Positions 1 through 11,477 are shown, counted from the stretch's first letter. The stretch: 64,000 nt of DNA from Bedellia somnulentella (GCA_963576735.1 OY755183.1:12853213-12917212); one strand, 5' to 3'. Numbers and translations: made by a program. Notes: generated by a model from the letters alone, not told the origin.

Positions 1-688
1 AATAGGCAAAAAGACTATGAGAAAAGTATTAATATAAGGGGCGAGTAACTAAGCCTTGGGCATTCGGAATAACAATAGTAATAAAAAAAATAGGAAGTCG
101 ATAAAAGCAATGCTGGTGAGAAAATATTAACACAGAGAATATTATTATTTATTATTATAATAATATTAAAACAGTATTCAGGATTTTCTAAATGATGAAC
201 TGAACCCAATGCATACCTAAAACTGTACTTTAAGTCATCGGTTTTCCCTTATTATTAATAAATATTGCCTATAGCCTGGAATAATTCTCAGGTGAGGACT
301 GTTCTACCTTCGTTATGTGCTTGATAATGATATGATAATCTGATACTTATTTCATTGAACAAATGTTTGAATACGTCTTGCATCGTTAGTATTCTCCTCC
401 TCTCTATATAAAAAAAGATTATACTAAAATACCAAATATAACAGACTGTAAACTCTGTATTCTTAACTATCTAGCATGTTTATTAAAAATACATTTAACT
501 TTTCTGCACGTCAGTCTCACGCTGTGATTGAACTTTTCAATAGTCACTTTTTTATCATGTTTCATTTACTTAAACATATTATTGGCATAAAAGAATTGTA
601 TCACTTATGTAATCCATTTGGTATAAGATAAAAATTGGTAACAGAGAATCGATTTTTTACGTGACATCTTTTAAATATATCTTGCATT
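1..688. other. AT-rich unique sequence, no gene seen
   Basis: No convincing exon, RNA gene or repeat was found. The remaining lectin exons (carbohydrate-recognition domain) were looked for here on the minus strand and not found, so they probably lie beyond the left edge. Confidence 0.5.
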
Positions 689-691
689 CTA

Positions 692-1105
692 GCCGTGTAG
701 TGCCGCCCACTTTCTACCGACGGGTGTTAGTATGAGCCTATTTTAAGTGGCACCAAAAATACTTTATTTCTACCATCTTGTCCTCTATATTGCCGTGTAG
801 TGTCGGTTTAGAATAGCACAACCCCATTTCTTCCGGTGGGTGTACGTAAGAGGCGACTAACGGTATGGGGCTATTAAGGGATTTTTGGGCGATGCGGTTG
901 GAGACCCATCACCAACAACCTTTATTTTTACTATCTTTTCCCCACTCAAATTTCCAAAAGTGGCTGAGGAATTTCTAATTCTTTAGCTCTGGCTACCCAG
1001 TCCTGGGATTTATAGCCGTGAGTATATGTATGTATGTTGTCCTCTATCTACCTCTAGCTCTGAAGCTCTGACCCCTTTTAGGGATTTATGACCGATAGTA
1101 AATTT
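692..1105 (+). mobile_element. SINE-A copy split by a younger SINE-A
   Basis: The outer copy is 692-788 plus 1048-1105. Its head (GTGTAGTGCCG) and its tail (AGCTCTGACCCC, GGGATTTATGACCG) flank a second full copy. It is diverged and has lost part of its middle. Confidence 0.75.
789..1036 (+). mobile_element. SINE-A, inner full-length copy
   Basis: It starts GCCGTGTAGTGTCGG and ends GCCGTGAGTATATG plus a TATG tail. It is flanked by the 11 bp direct repeat TTGTCCTCTAT (778-788 and 1037-1047), which is the target-site duplication made in the outer SINE-A. A B-box-like motif (GGTTGGAGACC) sits about 110 bp in. No clear A box was found, so Pol III origin is likely but unproven. Confidence 0.85.
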
Positions 1106-1482
1106 AGGTATGATGTATTCTAAAGCCATTTTTTTATTGTGTATTCAGTAATAAAATTTATCAAACATAAACTATAAACCATAAATAAATATTTAACATA
1201 AAAGAAAATGAACACCAAATGTAATGTAACGTACAATATAGTGTATTTGTTATATTATAATTGAGGCGTAATATGTGTAGTCGAGATTGAGATAGAACAC
1301 GAATGAAATAACTTTGTAAAAAGTTTTATGCAATGATAAAGGCATAAGGGTTCTCCTCTGAGATGTGCATTGCAATCTGCTTTACCACATTTACATATTA
1401 TTGTTATATAGGATTTTGCTGTATAAATTTCATAGCTACCTCTATATTACTACAACTGCACGTCCGGATTGAATTGAACATA
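1106..1482. other. Spacer between SINE copies
   Basis: AT-rich. A 60-residue plus-strand frame at 1363 runs into an antisense SINE-A and is not credible as a gene. Confidence 0.4.
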
Positions 1483-1720
1483 CATGCATACATACATTTA
1501 CTCACGGCTATATTTCCGTGGGTAGCCAGAGCTAAGGAATTATAAATTCCTCAGCAACTTTTGGAAGTTGAGTGGGGAAAAGATGGTAAAATAAAGGTTT
1601 TTGGTGATGGGTCTCCAACCGCATCGCCCAAAAATCCAATAAATAGCCCCAATACCCTTAGTCGCCTCTTACGACACCCGTAGAAAGACGTAGCGACATT
1701 CTAAGCCGGCACTACATGGC
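1483..1720 (-). mobile_element. SINE-A
   Basis: Minus-strand copy: CATACATTTACTCACGGC at the left (its 3' tail) and GCCGGCACTACATGGC at the right (its head). It belongs to the subfamily with the CGACATTC/ACGACACCCG variant. Confidence 0.85.
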
Positions 1721-1950
1721 AAACTGATTGAATTGAAATTGAAATCTCGTTTAAATAATATTTAATAATGATCTGTTATATACAAAAATACGGACACACT
1801 ATATATATACGAAATACTCTATATATACGTACATATTACATACCTAGATCCAGTTAACATCTAGAAATGTCCAATCATCTATGGTTAGAGATACTAACTC
1901 GGCGATTAATATAAGACCGAGGATTCATATAACTCATCACAAAAATGAAT

Positions 1951-2013
1951 GCTCTCAGCAGGATTCGAACCTGCAACCTCTGAAACCAGAAGCGAATCAC
2001 CCACCAACTCCGC
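1951..2013 (-). mobile_element. tRNA-like SINE head fragment
   Basis: Read on the minus strand it has a B box and T-arm (GGTTCGAATCC) and a variant A-box region, but no complete cloverleaf. Related fragments are at 11478-11543 and 15273-15338. It lies just downstream of lectin exon 2. Confidence 0.5.
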
Positions 2014-2044
2014 ATATTAGACAATAGGTATAAATAAAACTTAC

Positions 2045-3059
2045 CTTAAAGAATATTCCTAAGTAATATCTCTTGTCCCCAGTTTTCAGCAGCGGCATTG
2101 TCCACCGGGTTACACCAAGTTCGTCATCATTGCTACAGCTCGCACATTCTGAAATAGGCAAAAAAATATGATGAAATGGGGGTTTGAAGTTAGTAATTTG
2201 TTATATACGTTTTCAATTTCACTTTTTAATTAGTAGGGGTAAATTTTATTTATATTTTAACAATTTCTTATATTCATAAGTTAATTGTGTCAGGTGACAC
2301 AATAGGCTATTTGACTAAGTTTTGAAAACTATCTTACGGTGTTAATTTGCTTATTAGGAGCCCTAAAAAAATATTTTTCTGTCTTCATTTTAGCTATTTT
2401 ATTAAAAAATCGAAAAAAAAATGCAATATAATAAATGTGCCGCGAAAACGCGACTTAAGTAATATGCCGGCTGTAGCACAAGTGACGTCAATTCCGCATT
2501 AAACACCAATGAGCGAAGCGATACACAGTCGGTTTATGCGCAATCTACGTCATTATAGAAATATCGAATCATAGTCGTTTTTAGTCACGTGACAGTAGCA
2601 TAAAAAATACTTATTTTAGAAGACGGATTTTAGTAAATTATTGCAATATTTTCATCTCGCATTATTACATATTGCTGCAAATAAGTAATATTAAGACTAA
2701 TGAAATAAAAGAAATGTATATTTTTATTACAGTCAAATAGCCTATTTTAGCACTCTGGGAGTTTATATGTTTAAAACGATTCATTACGATTATGGAACTA
2801 TTGATACGCATTCACTTACTACCATACTTTTTTTACTATGTCGCGTAATTTGCACTTAATAAAGCACATTTTAAGAGTTAAGTCGTTTCTTTTTGGGGAT
2901 AAAAACTTTACAAAGAAAATATGATAGGTGTACTTATCAGAAAACTTAAATCTATACTTTACCTTTATTAACTAGACCGTTCAAACTGTGAACTGACTGT
3001 AAACCCGTAGACACCATGACGAACATTGAAACGAGTAGAACTGCGCTTTTTGACCACAT
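2045..3059 (-). CDS. Secreted C-type lectin, 5' part (two exons, gene continues off the left edge)
   Basis: Exon 1 is 2963-3059: ATG at 3059 followed by 32 codons beginning MWSKSAVLLVSMFVMVSTGL, a clear signal peptide, then a donor AAAG|GTAAAG in phase 1. Exon 2 is 2045-2148: acceptor TATTTCAG, then a single open frame in the matching phase, then donor AAG|GTAAGT. Exon 2 encodes ECASCSNDDELGV and then TGDKRYYLGIFFK, which I recognise as the stretch leading into the carbohydrate-recognition domain of a single-domain secreted C-type lectin conserved in insects (Drosophila CG9134-like). The two exons join in frame (G+AA gives Glu). The lectin domain itself is not in the window. Intron 1 (814 bp) holds a MITE-1 insertion, and a Helitron-like element ends 210 bp upstream of the ATG. 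A weak initiator-like ATCAGTAG lies about 40 bp upstream of the ATG. Family call is from memory; the splice and phase evidence is direct. Confidence 0.72.
2303..2744. mobile_element. MITE-1 (Tc1/mariner-type ends), copy 1
   Basis: Perfect inverted ends GGCTATTTGACT / AGTCAAATAGCC flanked by TA on both sides, as expected for TA-targeting transposons. It carries no coding capacity. It contains a full CRE (TGACGTCA, 2483-2490) and a CACGTG E-box. A second copy is at 43821-44233. It sits in intron 1 of the lectin gene. Confidence 0.85.
2745..2962. other. Rest of lectin intron 1
   Basis: AT-rich. Nothing further recognised apart from the donor of exon 1 at its right edge. Confidence 0.5.
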
Positions 3060-3269
3060 TTTTTAAATTTATTTCGTATCGGCTAACAGGCAACTACTGA
3101 TAATAAAATCTATTTAACGAATGAGTATCAGGTTTTGTGATCGAACTAGTTTTTAAGTACTTAATTTTTTTTAACAATTCTAATGAGGTTTCCTAAGTTT
3201 ATGAGTCAAGGCTATTAACCGCTGTTTAGGTTTGAATTGTAGTATCAATATTTTCAATATTATTATGTA

Positions 3270-4257
3270 CTAGTGGATCGGCCCAGCTTCGTACGGGTAG
3301 CGTTGTTTTTTAAATATCTGAGGTTTCTTTAATCACTGCCCAAGCTTTGTGAAATTTAGCGCAATGATCGGAATTTATAGTACTCCTGAACAGTGTAGCT
3401 TTGTGATTTTGAATGCACTTTGAGAGATACTGAATCGTTCATTAAATATCTCCGTTATTAAGCCAAATTTCAGGTTGAGTTGAAGTTAAGTAACACGCTA
3501 TGAAGTATTCATAACAATCTAAAAAAGAAACCATACGTCGATTTAGGATGCAACTACTGGCGCCATCTAGTAATGTTATAACCAAATACTAACATGTAAA
3601 TTAGTTAGTATTTGGTTTTGGTCACGGGCGCGATGGCTTATTTCATGTATAATTTCGGTGTTTCTCTGCCCATTACTATGATCATTTTTTTATTGATTAG
3701 GTATTAATGTTAACATTTTTAAATTAGGGATGAATGAGAGTATTATAAACGTAATAGTAAACAAATACTACAGAATGCTCCGAACTGCTAAGCTATCAGG
3801 AGTTACATGTGTTATTGTGAGTCATCCATAAAAGATAGACATATGCTGTTATGCTGCGGGATATTTTTAGACAATTTTATGAAGAATATTTCCGTCATAC
3901 ATGATTTCTATGTAACTTTAACCATTAAGGCTGCACAAGCGACGGAAGCTTAAAAAATGGAGTAACCTCTCCCGTTTTCCCTAAATTTCCCAAAATTCCC
4001 CTTCACTGTTGTGCTGAAAGTATTCTATAACCTGCCCGGGAGTATGAAGAATAATTCTGTTAAGATTCGTTAAAATCCGTCGTGTAGTTTTGGTTTTCAT
4101 AAGGAACATACAACCCGACAGACAGACAGACAGACAAAAAAATTACTGATTGCATTTTTGGCATTAGTATGGATCAGTAATCAGCCCCTGATAGTTATTT
4201 TGAAAATATATTTCATGTACAGAATTGACCTCTCTACAGATTTATTATAAGTATAGA
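3270..4257 (-). mobile_element. Helitron-like element, copy H1
   Basis: Read on the minus strand it begins TCTATACTTATAATAA after an A and ends with a small hairpin, then GATCCACTAG before a T. TC start, hairpin and CTAG end, and A/T target are Helitron hallmarks. It includes a short (CAGA)n tract near 4117. This copy has an extra perfect 13 bp inverted repeat (3581-3593 / 3604-3616) absent from the other copies. It has no replicase, so it is non-autonomous. Similar lepidopteran elements with (GTCY)n tracts have been described as MITEs. Confidence 0.75.
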
Positions 4258-4361
4258 TGGATGGATGAAGTAGCTGTGTTCTGATAGTTTTAACCGATGT
4301 AGTTGTGCCTAAAACTTGCAATGGTATAATTTCTCTTAAATCTTGACAATTACAAAAGTTT

Positions 4362-4545
4362 GGTGTTGGTTTAAAATAGCACAAACTCATTTCTTCCGAC
4401 GGGTGTCGTAACAATCGATTTAGGGTTGGGAGGCTTTTTCAAGCGCTGGTTGGGCTATGTGGCTCGAGACCTCCCACCTCCTCATTATCCCTTATTTCAC
4501 CATCTTTTTCCCACTCATTTCTAAAAGTAGTAGAACAATTTCTTA
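4362..4545 (+). mobile_element. SINE-A, diverged
   Basis: Recognised by TTAAAATAGCACAAACTC, CATTTCTTCC, GGTGTCGTAA and CACCATCTTTTTCCC in the family order. No tail or duplication found. Confidence 0.6.
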
Positions 4546-5465
4546 TTTTGAAGTTTTAAAAAATAGTCATGTATAAAATATAAAACAAACCTATATGATG
4601 TTCTTCGATAATAACAAAGTTACCTACAGTGACGTAAGTTATGATGATGTCTAACAAATCGGACGTAATCGTAACCCGGTCGATTAGGCAAGCATATTCA
4701 AATGACTAACCGATCCATCAAACGAAGAGGGGTAATGATAATGGGATATGTTCCATCACGTCTTATGCGTGTCATTAGTGTCGTAAATACTTCATTTAGT
4801 TTTAATTGCTTTTTAATAGTGTTGTGTTTAATTATGCAAAGTGCTATGGAATATTATTATTTAATTAATAATTGCATGATTGCCAAAGTGTCTTTCCTTA
4901 GTAATTGAAGTGTGAAATGTTGACTTAATTTTAAATATACATTTCATTAAAACAAATCTGAAGTAAATGAAGGGAAGGGTAAATACTGATTCTCTGATAT
5001 TAATTTAGGGCGATGTAGTTTGAGACACCAACTATTATTTATTATTATCAATGTAGCGGTATCAAATTTTAAGGTCGTGCCTATGCCTTGACGAGAATAT
5101 AAGCGTGATCATATGATATCATGACCGTCGTATAGTATGGTTGGCAAATTGTTAATATCGTAATATTATATTTCCCTCAGTCCCTGTTTTAAAGGTATTT
5201 TTCGAATATTTTAAACGCATACCAACGACAGCAAACTGTAAATTGGTAGTGTTTACAACGACATTAAAAATATTGTACATAATGAATTATTATGCGCAGG
5301 AAGATAAATATAAAAGCTACATTTTATAATGTCTGCCCCTTAAATTAAGTCATCCACTCCCGGAACAAAAGTATACATACATTGGAGTGGCAAACAGGAA
5401 TGTAATTTTAGAAACTAAAACTGGATATGCATGCAAAACTGATAACAAAATAAAAACCTGTGGTT
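4546..5465. other. AT-rich spacer
   Basis: A degenerate SINE-A middle (GGGCGATGTAGTTTGAGAC) is visible near 5005-5060. A 68-residue frame at 4702 has no supporting features. Confidence 0.4.
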
Positions 5466-5595
5466 CTAGCACGAGCGTTGGTTTATCGTGACTCTGTCGG
5501 TAAGAATGAGATAAAAGTATACGATGCTATGTAAGTGCGAAAGAGATGGCTGTTTTATACCACGCGATATCTAGTTACAAGATCGGTCGTGCTAG
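5466..5595. mobile_element. MITE-2, copy 1
   Basis: Short element with inverted ends CTAGCACGAGCG / CGGTCGTGCTAG. The interior (AAGAATGAGATAAAAGTATACG, then TTTTATACCACGCGATATC) is shared with copies at 42028-42162 (opposite orientation) and 49998-50128. Confidence 0.7.
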
Positions 5596-5995
5596 CTATA
5601 ATAGATTTAAAAAAAAATATTACTAGCTAACAACACATTTTTATATTAAGATATAAACAAGAAGTTCTTAAATAAATTTTAATGTTGGACAATAAACTTC
5701 TTCTACGAATAAAGATCGCCGCGGATTAATTACAAATGTCAAGTTCACAAATTATATTTATTGTTGTTACAACTGCATAATTACAGAAAATGGACATATT
5801 AGTATTGTTACATTTTTTCTGGCATGAAACGATTATTAAACTGATTTCTCCTCCCTTCTATTACTATTTGTACGATTACCACTTTGTAAGATTTTAAAAT
5901 TAATTCTGGAAATTGGTTCCCTTAATTTTTTCACATTTGGACATTTGATGCTTTGGATCTTTGAAAGGTATGAATCACAAATAAATTGTTCGATT

Positions 5996-6050
5996 CCGAA
6001 CGGAGCTAGAAAGGTTTGCCAGGACCGTACAAAATGGCGATTGCAAACAT
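5996..6050 (+). mobile_element. RTE-like LINE 3' fragment
   Basis: Contains GGTTTGCCAGGACCGTACAA and AATGGCGATTG, matching the end of the LINE frame best seen at 11937-12275. Confidence 0.5.
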
Positions 6051-6974
6051 TCAAAAATGATCCATTCTCACATTTTGTGTCTTCTCACTGTTCCTTGTTA
6101 CTGGACTTGAGTTTTTACTAAGTCTAAGATTGCAATAAATCCCACCACTTGCAAACGTATATATTGAACTTCTAAAAGAAATCTTTACCGGGATTCAAGT
6201 TTGTACCGGTTTAATAAAATAATTAAACTTATTAAAAAATTAAGAGCATATAGTTTCTTAAATAAAAATACTAAGTAAATGATAAAATGCAAAACCTGTA
6301 TCGATCACAAAACCTCTAAACTTTTTAAATGAAAACTAAACTTTCGTAATTTACACGCGCGGAGGTCGAATAGGCGGATATACGCGTGTTTTTTCAACCG
6401 ACGAATATCACTAACTAAGAATGTTAAGAATTGGTCTTCAATACAATATAAGTAAGTGGTGGACTCTACAAGGCTTTATGCAACTTTATTTAAAGCTATT
6501 CGATAGCCACATTCTTGTAGGCGAATGGCGCAAGCTAAAGTTTCTTCTGCCAATTCAGAATTTTATGGATGACCTTTGCAAGGTTTGGGTCGATTGTGAC
6601 GTAATAAACAATTGTTCTTCGAATGCGTTCCGCTTAAAAATTCATTTTCTTTTATGTATTTTTATTTATGACTCTAGTGTTTTTGGCGCGAAAGTTACGA
6701 GTGACATTCTTTTGGAATGTCATGTCTGTTAAAGAAAGGGGTTTGTAATTTTTTTTTTATGCGGTGGCATTAACAAACTATATAGGGACAATGCGTCGTT
6801 TTCCAGCGGCCATTGATAATTTAATCTATTCTCTTCGTATTTTTGATAAATCTCCTTGTTTCCTAAGTAATATCGAAGCTGGGATAATGATGTTTCCATA
6901 CTAGAATTATTACCATATATTACTACCACAACACTGTTAAAATATACCTAGGTGATCACATCATTTGGTGTCTA
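6051..6974. other. Unique sequence with a weak open frame
   Basis: A plus-strand frame of 103 codons (6421-6732) follows a CpG-containing patch (ACACGCGCGGAGG, TATACGCG near 6352-6386). A good donor-like AA|GTAAGTGG occurs at about 6449, only ten codons in. The protein shows no domain, so I do not call a gene. Confidence 0.3.
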
Positions 6975-7115
6975 TGAACGACTTAATCACTGCCCTGCCC
7001 ATATTGTATGTCACGACCGTGGGACTCGAGCCAACCCTAAAAAGACTTATTTGGCTATAGACTCAACACCAGCAAGGTGCAGGTTGGTAGGCAAACTTTT
7101 GAAAAATTGTCGGGC
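6975..7115 (-). mobile_element. SINE-C fragment
   Basis: Shares GGACTCGAGCCAACCC, TTGGCTATAGACTC and GCAGGTTGG with the SINE-C body at 19567-19913. The head is missing. Confidence 0.55.
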
Positions 7116-8459
7116 CAAGCGCTACAAATACTTTTTAAATGACTTGTTATGTACTAGTGATTTGTTTGTTTTGCTATGTGAGAAAAGCAAAAGCGGTGAC
7201 GCAATTTTTATAAAATTGACAGCTAATCAAAGTATGCATAAAATATCGTAACCCGATAATCGTTAAAAACTTGAAGATATCATAAAACTATGCTTTTCTA
7301 AATCATGAAAATAATTTACGAATCACAGTAAATTTGTTTATCCCTATTTAGATCCGAGGGACGTCAAGTGAGTAACTTTATTAATATTAGATCTAGATAG
7401 AGCGTTTATTTCCGGTCAGTAGTAAATTAGTTTAATAGCGATAATTATTTGTTCCGGATTTCCGGCCGGCTAGAGAGGATTTGTTACTTTTCAAACGACT
7501 ACAAAAAAAGGAGAAGGCTCTTTGCTCTGTTAAATGTATTTTTTACGTTTGTTACTACATTATCTACGTCAATAATGAACCATAAATATTATAGTAAAAA
7601 AGATAATCTGTTTAATTTTAAATCTTTACGTCCAACTGTCGGTCTGCATGTCCCAGCAACCTATTTTCGTAATTATTTAGATTACTACCGTAGAAATGTA
7701 AACTGTGAATCGCTTTTGGTTAAGTGATTGGTGATGGCAGCCTCAAACCTCGCAGCTTTTTGCTGCTAAAGTCGATGAATTATGTTTTAACTTGTTTTGA
7801 TTTTGCCGGTTCTTTATATTTATTTTATCCTTTAAAGATTATGAACAGTTGTGATTTTGTTCTTTATTATATAGTTAGTGTTTTATTGATGCCTTATTTA
7901 CGGCAAGAAGTTTGTTTGTTTCTCTTTTAAACTTATATGTGCTGTGAAGCTGATCGCAAAGGAATGTTAACATTTCATTGTTAACAATGAAAATAATTTT
8001 ACAATTTTAACTGTATAATTATAACTCTAATAATTGGTAACGCATGTCGCTTTAATAATATCGTTGCAATTTTAATAAGATTTATAGGACAGCAAGTAGT
8101 TAAACGCTTTAGCATGCTGTGACTTAAAGCTCGGAGACTTCGAAAGCGCATTCAAAGCCTTGAAAGATCTTTGACCTCATTAAATAGAGCAGTGTTCCCC
8201 ACCCTTCAAGGCCTTCGTTAAGAACTAGATATGAAGGGCAAGGCCTGTAGGACGAAGCCCTTCAAAAGACACGTTTTTTGCTCCACTTTTGCAACACGTT
8301 TAATAAGTGTAATAATTGTTTGAACATACATTCAACGAAAATTAAATGATATAAAATTGTGAACAAGTTTAAAAGAAGAAAAATTGAATACCGAAACTTT
8401 AAATAAAAACAATGTTCATTTTATTATACTGATCTTTTGTTTAAAATTTTAACTAAAAA
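7116..8459. other. Unique AT-rich sequence
   Basis: Two overlapping plus-strand frames (92 and 68 codons at 7449 and 7724) have no domain or splice support. CAGTGTTCCCCACCC at about 8192 resembles a hAT end, but no partner end was found. Confidence 0.35.
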
Positions 8460-8770
8460 GAAATTCCTAAGCCACTTTTGTAAATCGAGTGGGAAACTAT
8501 TGTAAAATAAAGGTTGGTGGGCGGTTTCTATGTGGCTAGATTAATCACTTAAATATCGACGAATATATCTTAATTATCGGCAACAACCCTTTATTAATTA
8601 ATTAGTATCTTTTCTTAATGAATACAAGTTTTTTGAAATGATAATTGGCCGCTGGAGCCCCTTCACCAATCCTTCATACATCCCCTTTTATTTTACAATC
8701 TTTTTTTTCAATATTTTCTCAGGGATTTCTTATTACCCCTTTTTGGGATAAATCGCCGTGATTTTAAGTA
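8460..8770. mobile_element. Two degenerate SINE-A fragments
   Basis: 8460-8545 is minus-oriented (CCTAAGCCACTTTTG, GTAAAATAAAGGTTGG). 8575-8770 is plus-oriented (GGCAACAACC, TTGGGATAAATCGCCGTGA). Both are old and eroded. Confidence 0.5.
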
Positions 8771-10142
8771 GGTTAAGGCAGGTAGACATCAATAATGTTA
8801 AATAAAAGCCTTTTGAAAGTTATGATATCTTAATTTTACTATATCTCTAAAAATGTTGCTAATATCTTTCATAAACAAAAGTTGAATATAATCACTAATT
8901 TGTACTGGTAATATAGATATAAAAATCTACATAGCACTTATTTTTTTGCTTACTTGGATATCTTAAGTATTCCATAGCAGGTAGAACTGGTGTTTAATGC
9001 TAATTGAAACTGATGTGATACGTAAGTTAAAAAAAATAAATAAAAAAATATAAGCATTTTTTTAAATGATATTGTTATTTTCCACTGTTAGTTCGAAATC
9101 TGTTACATAAGGATATTTTAAAACAAACGGTGACACTTAAAGACGACAAATAAACTAATGACGACTTCAATATTTTAATACAAACAAAATTTAAATCATC
9201 ACATGACATTCTCTAAAGCTGTATTTCATGTTTCAGCGGCAACATAAATAAATTCTTCGTAAACATTTCAGCTCTAAGTATCACGGTTCACGAAATAGAG
9301 CCTGGTTAGGAACATATCTTATGACAGACAATAAGAAACAAATGAAACGAACGGACCAACAGACACCGAAGCCTTAGTGATAGATTTCCTACTTGCTTTT
9401 TTCGTAGGGAAAAGACATGAACGCAATAAATAAAGTTATCAACATTTTAGTAACAATGTTCTGTGTTTAGATTCTTTTTTTAAAAATATAATAATCAAAT
9501 TACGTCTATGGCTTCAGGTCCTGGCCCGATTTTTCATATTAGGCTAACCTCTTGATGTTTCAGTATGATATACAGCCTATTTCACTCAGGAATATCGAAG
9601 TTTTCTATTTAGAATAGTATTTTCTAAAATCTGTTTGCAACGTCCTATGATAACTTACTACAGTCTTACTTAATTATCCAATTCTTAATCTTTTTAAAAT
9701 CCCAAAGTTTAGCTAGAGAATAGGAATAAAAATATGATTAAATTCAGTTTTAGAATCAACTATGAAAGTTTTGGAAGTAAAATTAATTATTATTATCATA
9801 TTGCTTTCGAATCAAAAATTAGAAAGCAATTGCACCTAAATGTAAAGTGATTTATGACTTTACACCAACGCTCTTTACAAATAGGGGTGCTATTCTTATA
9901 AATAATCCAATACTAATATTAAAGTTTTATGCATTGTCTATGGACACAAACATAGCTTTCATTTTGTCAAAACACTGACAAAGTATATATTTTTTTCTGA
10001 AAATCAAGTGGTATTTTGCCACCTAGAGTATTAGGAGTACACATGAGCATGCATAGTATTTCCTTCGTTATAAAACTCAAACCTATTGCTTTGATTGTAA
10101 CTATCACAAGTCAGCAATTCCGAACTCAACCTCCATTCCATC
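8771..10142. other. Unique AT-rich sequence
   Basis: Nothing convincing. A possible mini-exon on the minus strand near 9665-9707 has a fair acceptor and donor but only 13 codons. Confidence 0.35.
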
Positions 10143-10510
10143 TAACATAACATAACATAAACGTTCACGCCGAATATCCCCGAAGGGGTTGGCAGAGGTA
10201 CTAATACTTCTGAACATCACGTGACTTTGTCACCTGGTGTTCAGAGTACCCACGTTTTGCATGAACAGTGTACTCACGTGATAGGGGGCAGGCCTATCGC
10301 CGTTTTGTACGAATACACTGTCACATGACTAGGTACAACTCAGCCATGTGGGTTTCCTCACGATGTTTTCCCTCGCCGTTAACAACCATGATAATTTATC
10401 ACACCACACATATGTCTTTAGAAAAGACAAATTGGTGTAGGCCCGACCCAGGATTTGAACACTAGTCGTTTGTACGATAACCGAGTGTTCTACCCACTGG
10501 GCTATCACGG
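10143..10510 (-). mobile_element. SINE-B, full length
   Basis: Minus-strand copy. The tRNA-like head is at the right end (10440-10510; A box TAGCCCAGTGG, B box GTTCAAATCC when read on the minus strand), then TCTTTTCTAAAG, CGTGAGGAAACCC, GGGGGCAGGCC-type body and a 3' CCCCTTCGGGG hairpin followed by a (TTATG)n tail. Confidence 0.85.
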
Positions 10511-11258
10511 TTGCTCATTCCATCTCTAACATCAATAACAACCTCATTCTACAATACAGCAAATTGAAGATTCATTTAATGCACTTCCATGAAGGTGATA
10601 CTAAAGTTAATTAAGTTTAAGGTTGTTAAGCAGTTTTAAATAGATTATTTAACCTTGACATTTTTGTTCATAATCTTAAGTTTATCTATCTCGCAACGAA
10701 GAGTGTAATTTCGTCATTAAACATTTCATTTTTAACATTTCCTTTAGCGATATCCTGCCCAACCAATTAAAAATGGTAATAAGTTGTCTTTTAGTCTGGA
10801 TCTTAAGCTAAATGAATTGCACTAACGCCGAATTTATTGCAACCGTTATCTTTTCCTTATTTTAACGAATTAATTAAAATCTTCAATCCGAATAATTGAC
10901 AAATAATCTGAAAACCAATATTTTTGAAGATTTTAATAACACATATTACATATGGTTTTCGGATTATTTGTCAATTATTCGGATGGGGGTTTAAATTATC
11001 GTATTTACGTGGAGGATATCGTCGTTGCAGAAAATCAACTTAAATTTAACTTAGCTTTATGTAGAAGAAAGAGCCATGAGTATGTGAAATTAAAAAATAT
11101 ATATCATGCCAATAATAACAATTAATTTATACAGACATATCACACAGATAAAGTAAGTCAGGGGAAAAGTAATTATAAATTTAAGTTAATTTTTGGTAAG
11201 GGATACTAACCCGACGACACATTAAATAAATATTATACACTGTGGTTAGCTATATATG
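10511..11258. other. Spacer holding an interleaved inverted repeat
   Basis: Apart from the inverted repeat at 10873-10984, no gene or element is recognised. Confidence 0.4.
10873..10984. repeat. Interleaved inverted repeats (A-B-A'-B')
   Basis: Arm B (ATCCGAATAATTGACAAATA... from 10886) is complementary to 10951-10984 over about 31 bp with one mismatch. Arm A (ATTAAAATCTTCAA, 10873-10886) is complementary to TTGAAGATTTTAAT lying between the B arms. The two hairpins therefore cross, a pseudoknot-like arrangement. Origin unknown: MITE relic, hairpin RNA or rearranged palindrome. Confidence 0.75.
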
Positions 11259-11430
11259 TGTAGCGTTGGCTTAGAATAGCACTATTTCCACACCCTATTT
11301 CTTCCTGTTAGTGTTCCAAAGAGCACATCATATTTTTTTTTATTTTACTATTTTTTCTTTCTCAATTTTCAATAAAGCTCTGGCTACTCCTTCTAGCAAT
11401 TTATAGCCGTCAGTTTACGTATGTATGTAA
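11259..11430 (+). mobile_element. SINE-A, diverged and internally deleted
   Basis: Head TTGGCTTAGAATAGCAC, CATTTCTTCC-like middle, AGCTCTGGCTACTCC and a TATAGCCGTCAG tail. About 80 bp of the middle is missing. Confidence 0.65.
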
Positions 11431-11477
11431 TAACATAAAATATAAAGAAGAAAACTTTCGTTGTCGTCATACAAATG

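Noticed and set aside
6421..6732. 103-codon gene MLRIGLQYNISKWW...
   Set aside because: No domain, no poly(A) signal close by, and a strong donor lies ten codons into the frame.
8185..8210. hAT end CAGTGTTCCCCACCC
   Set aside because: No matching opposite end or 8 bp duplication found.
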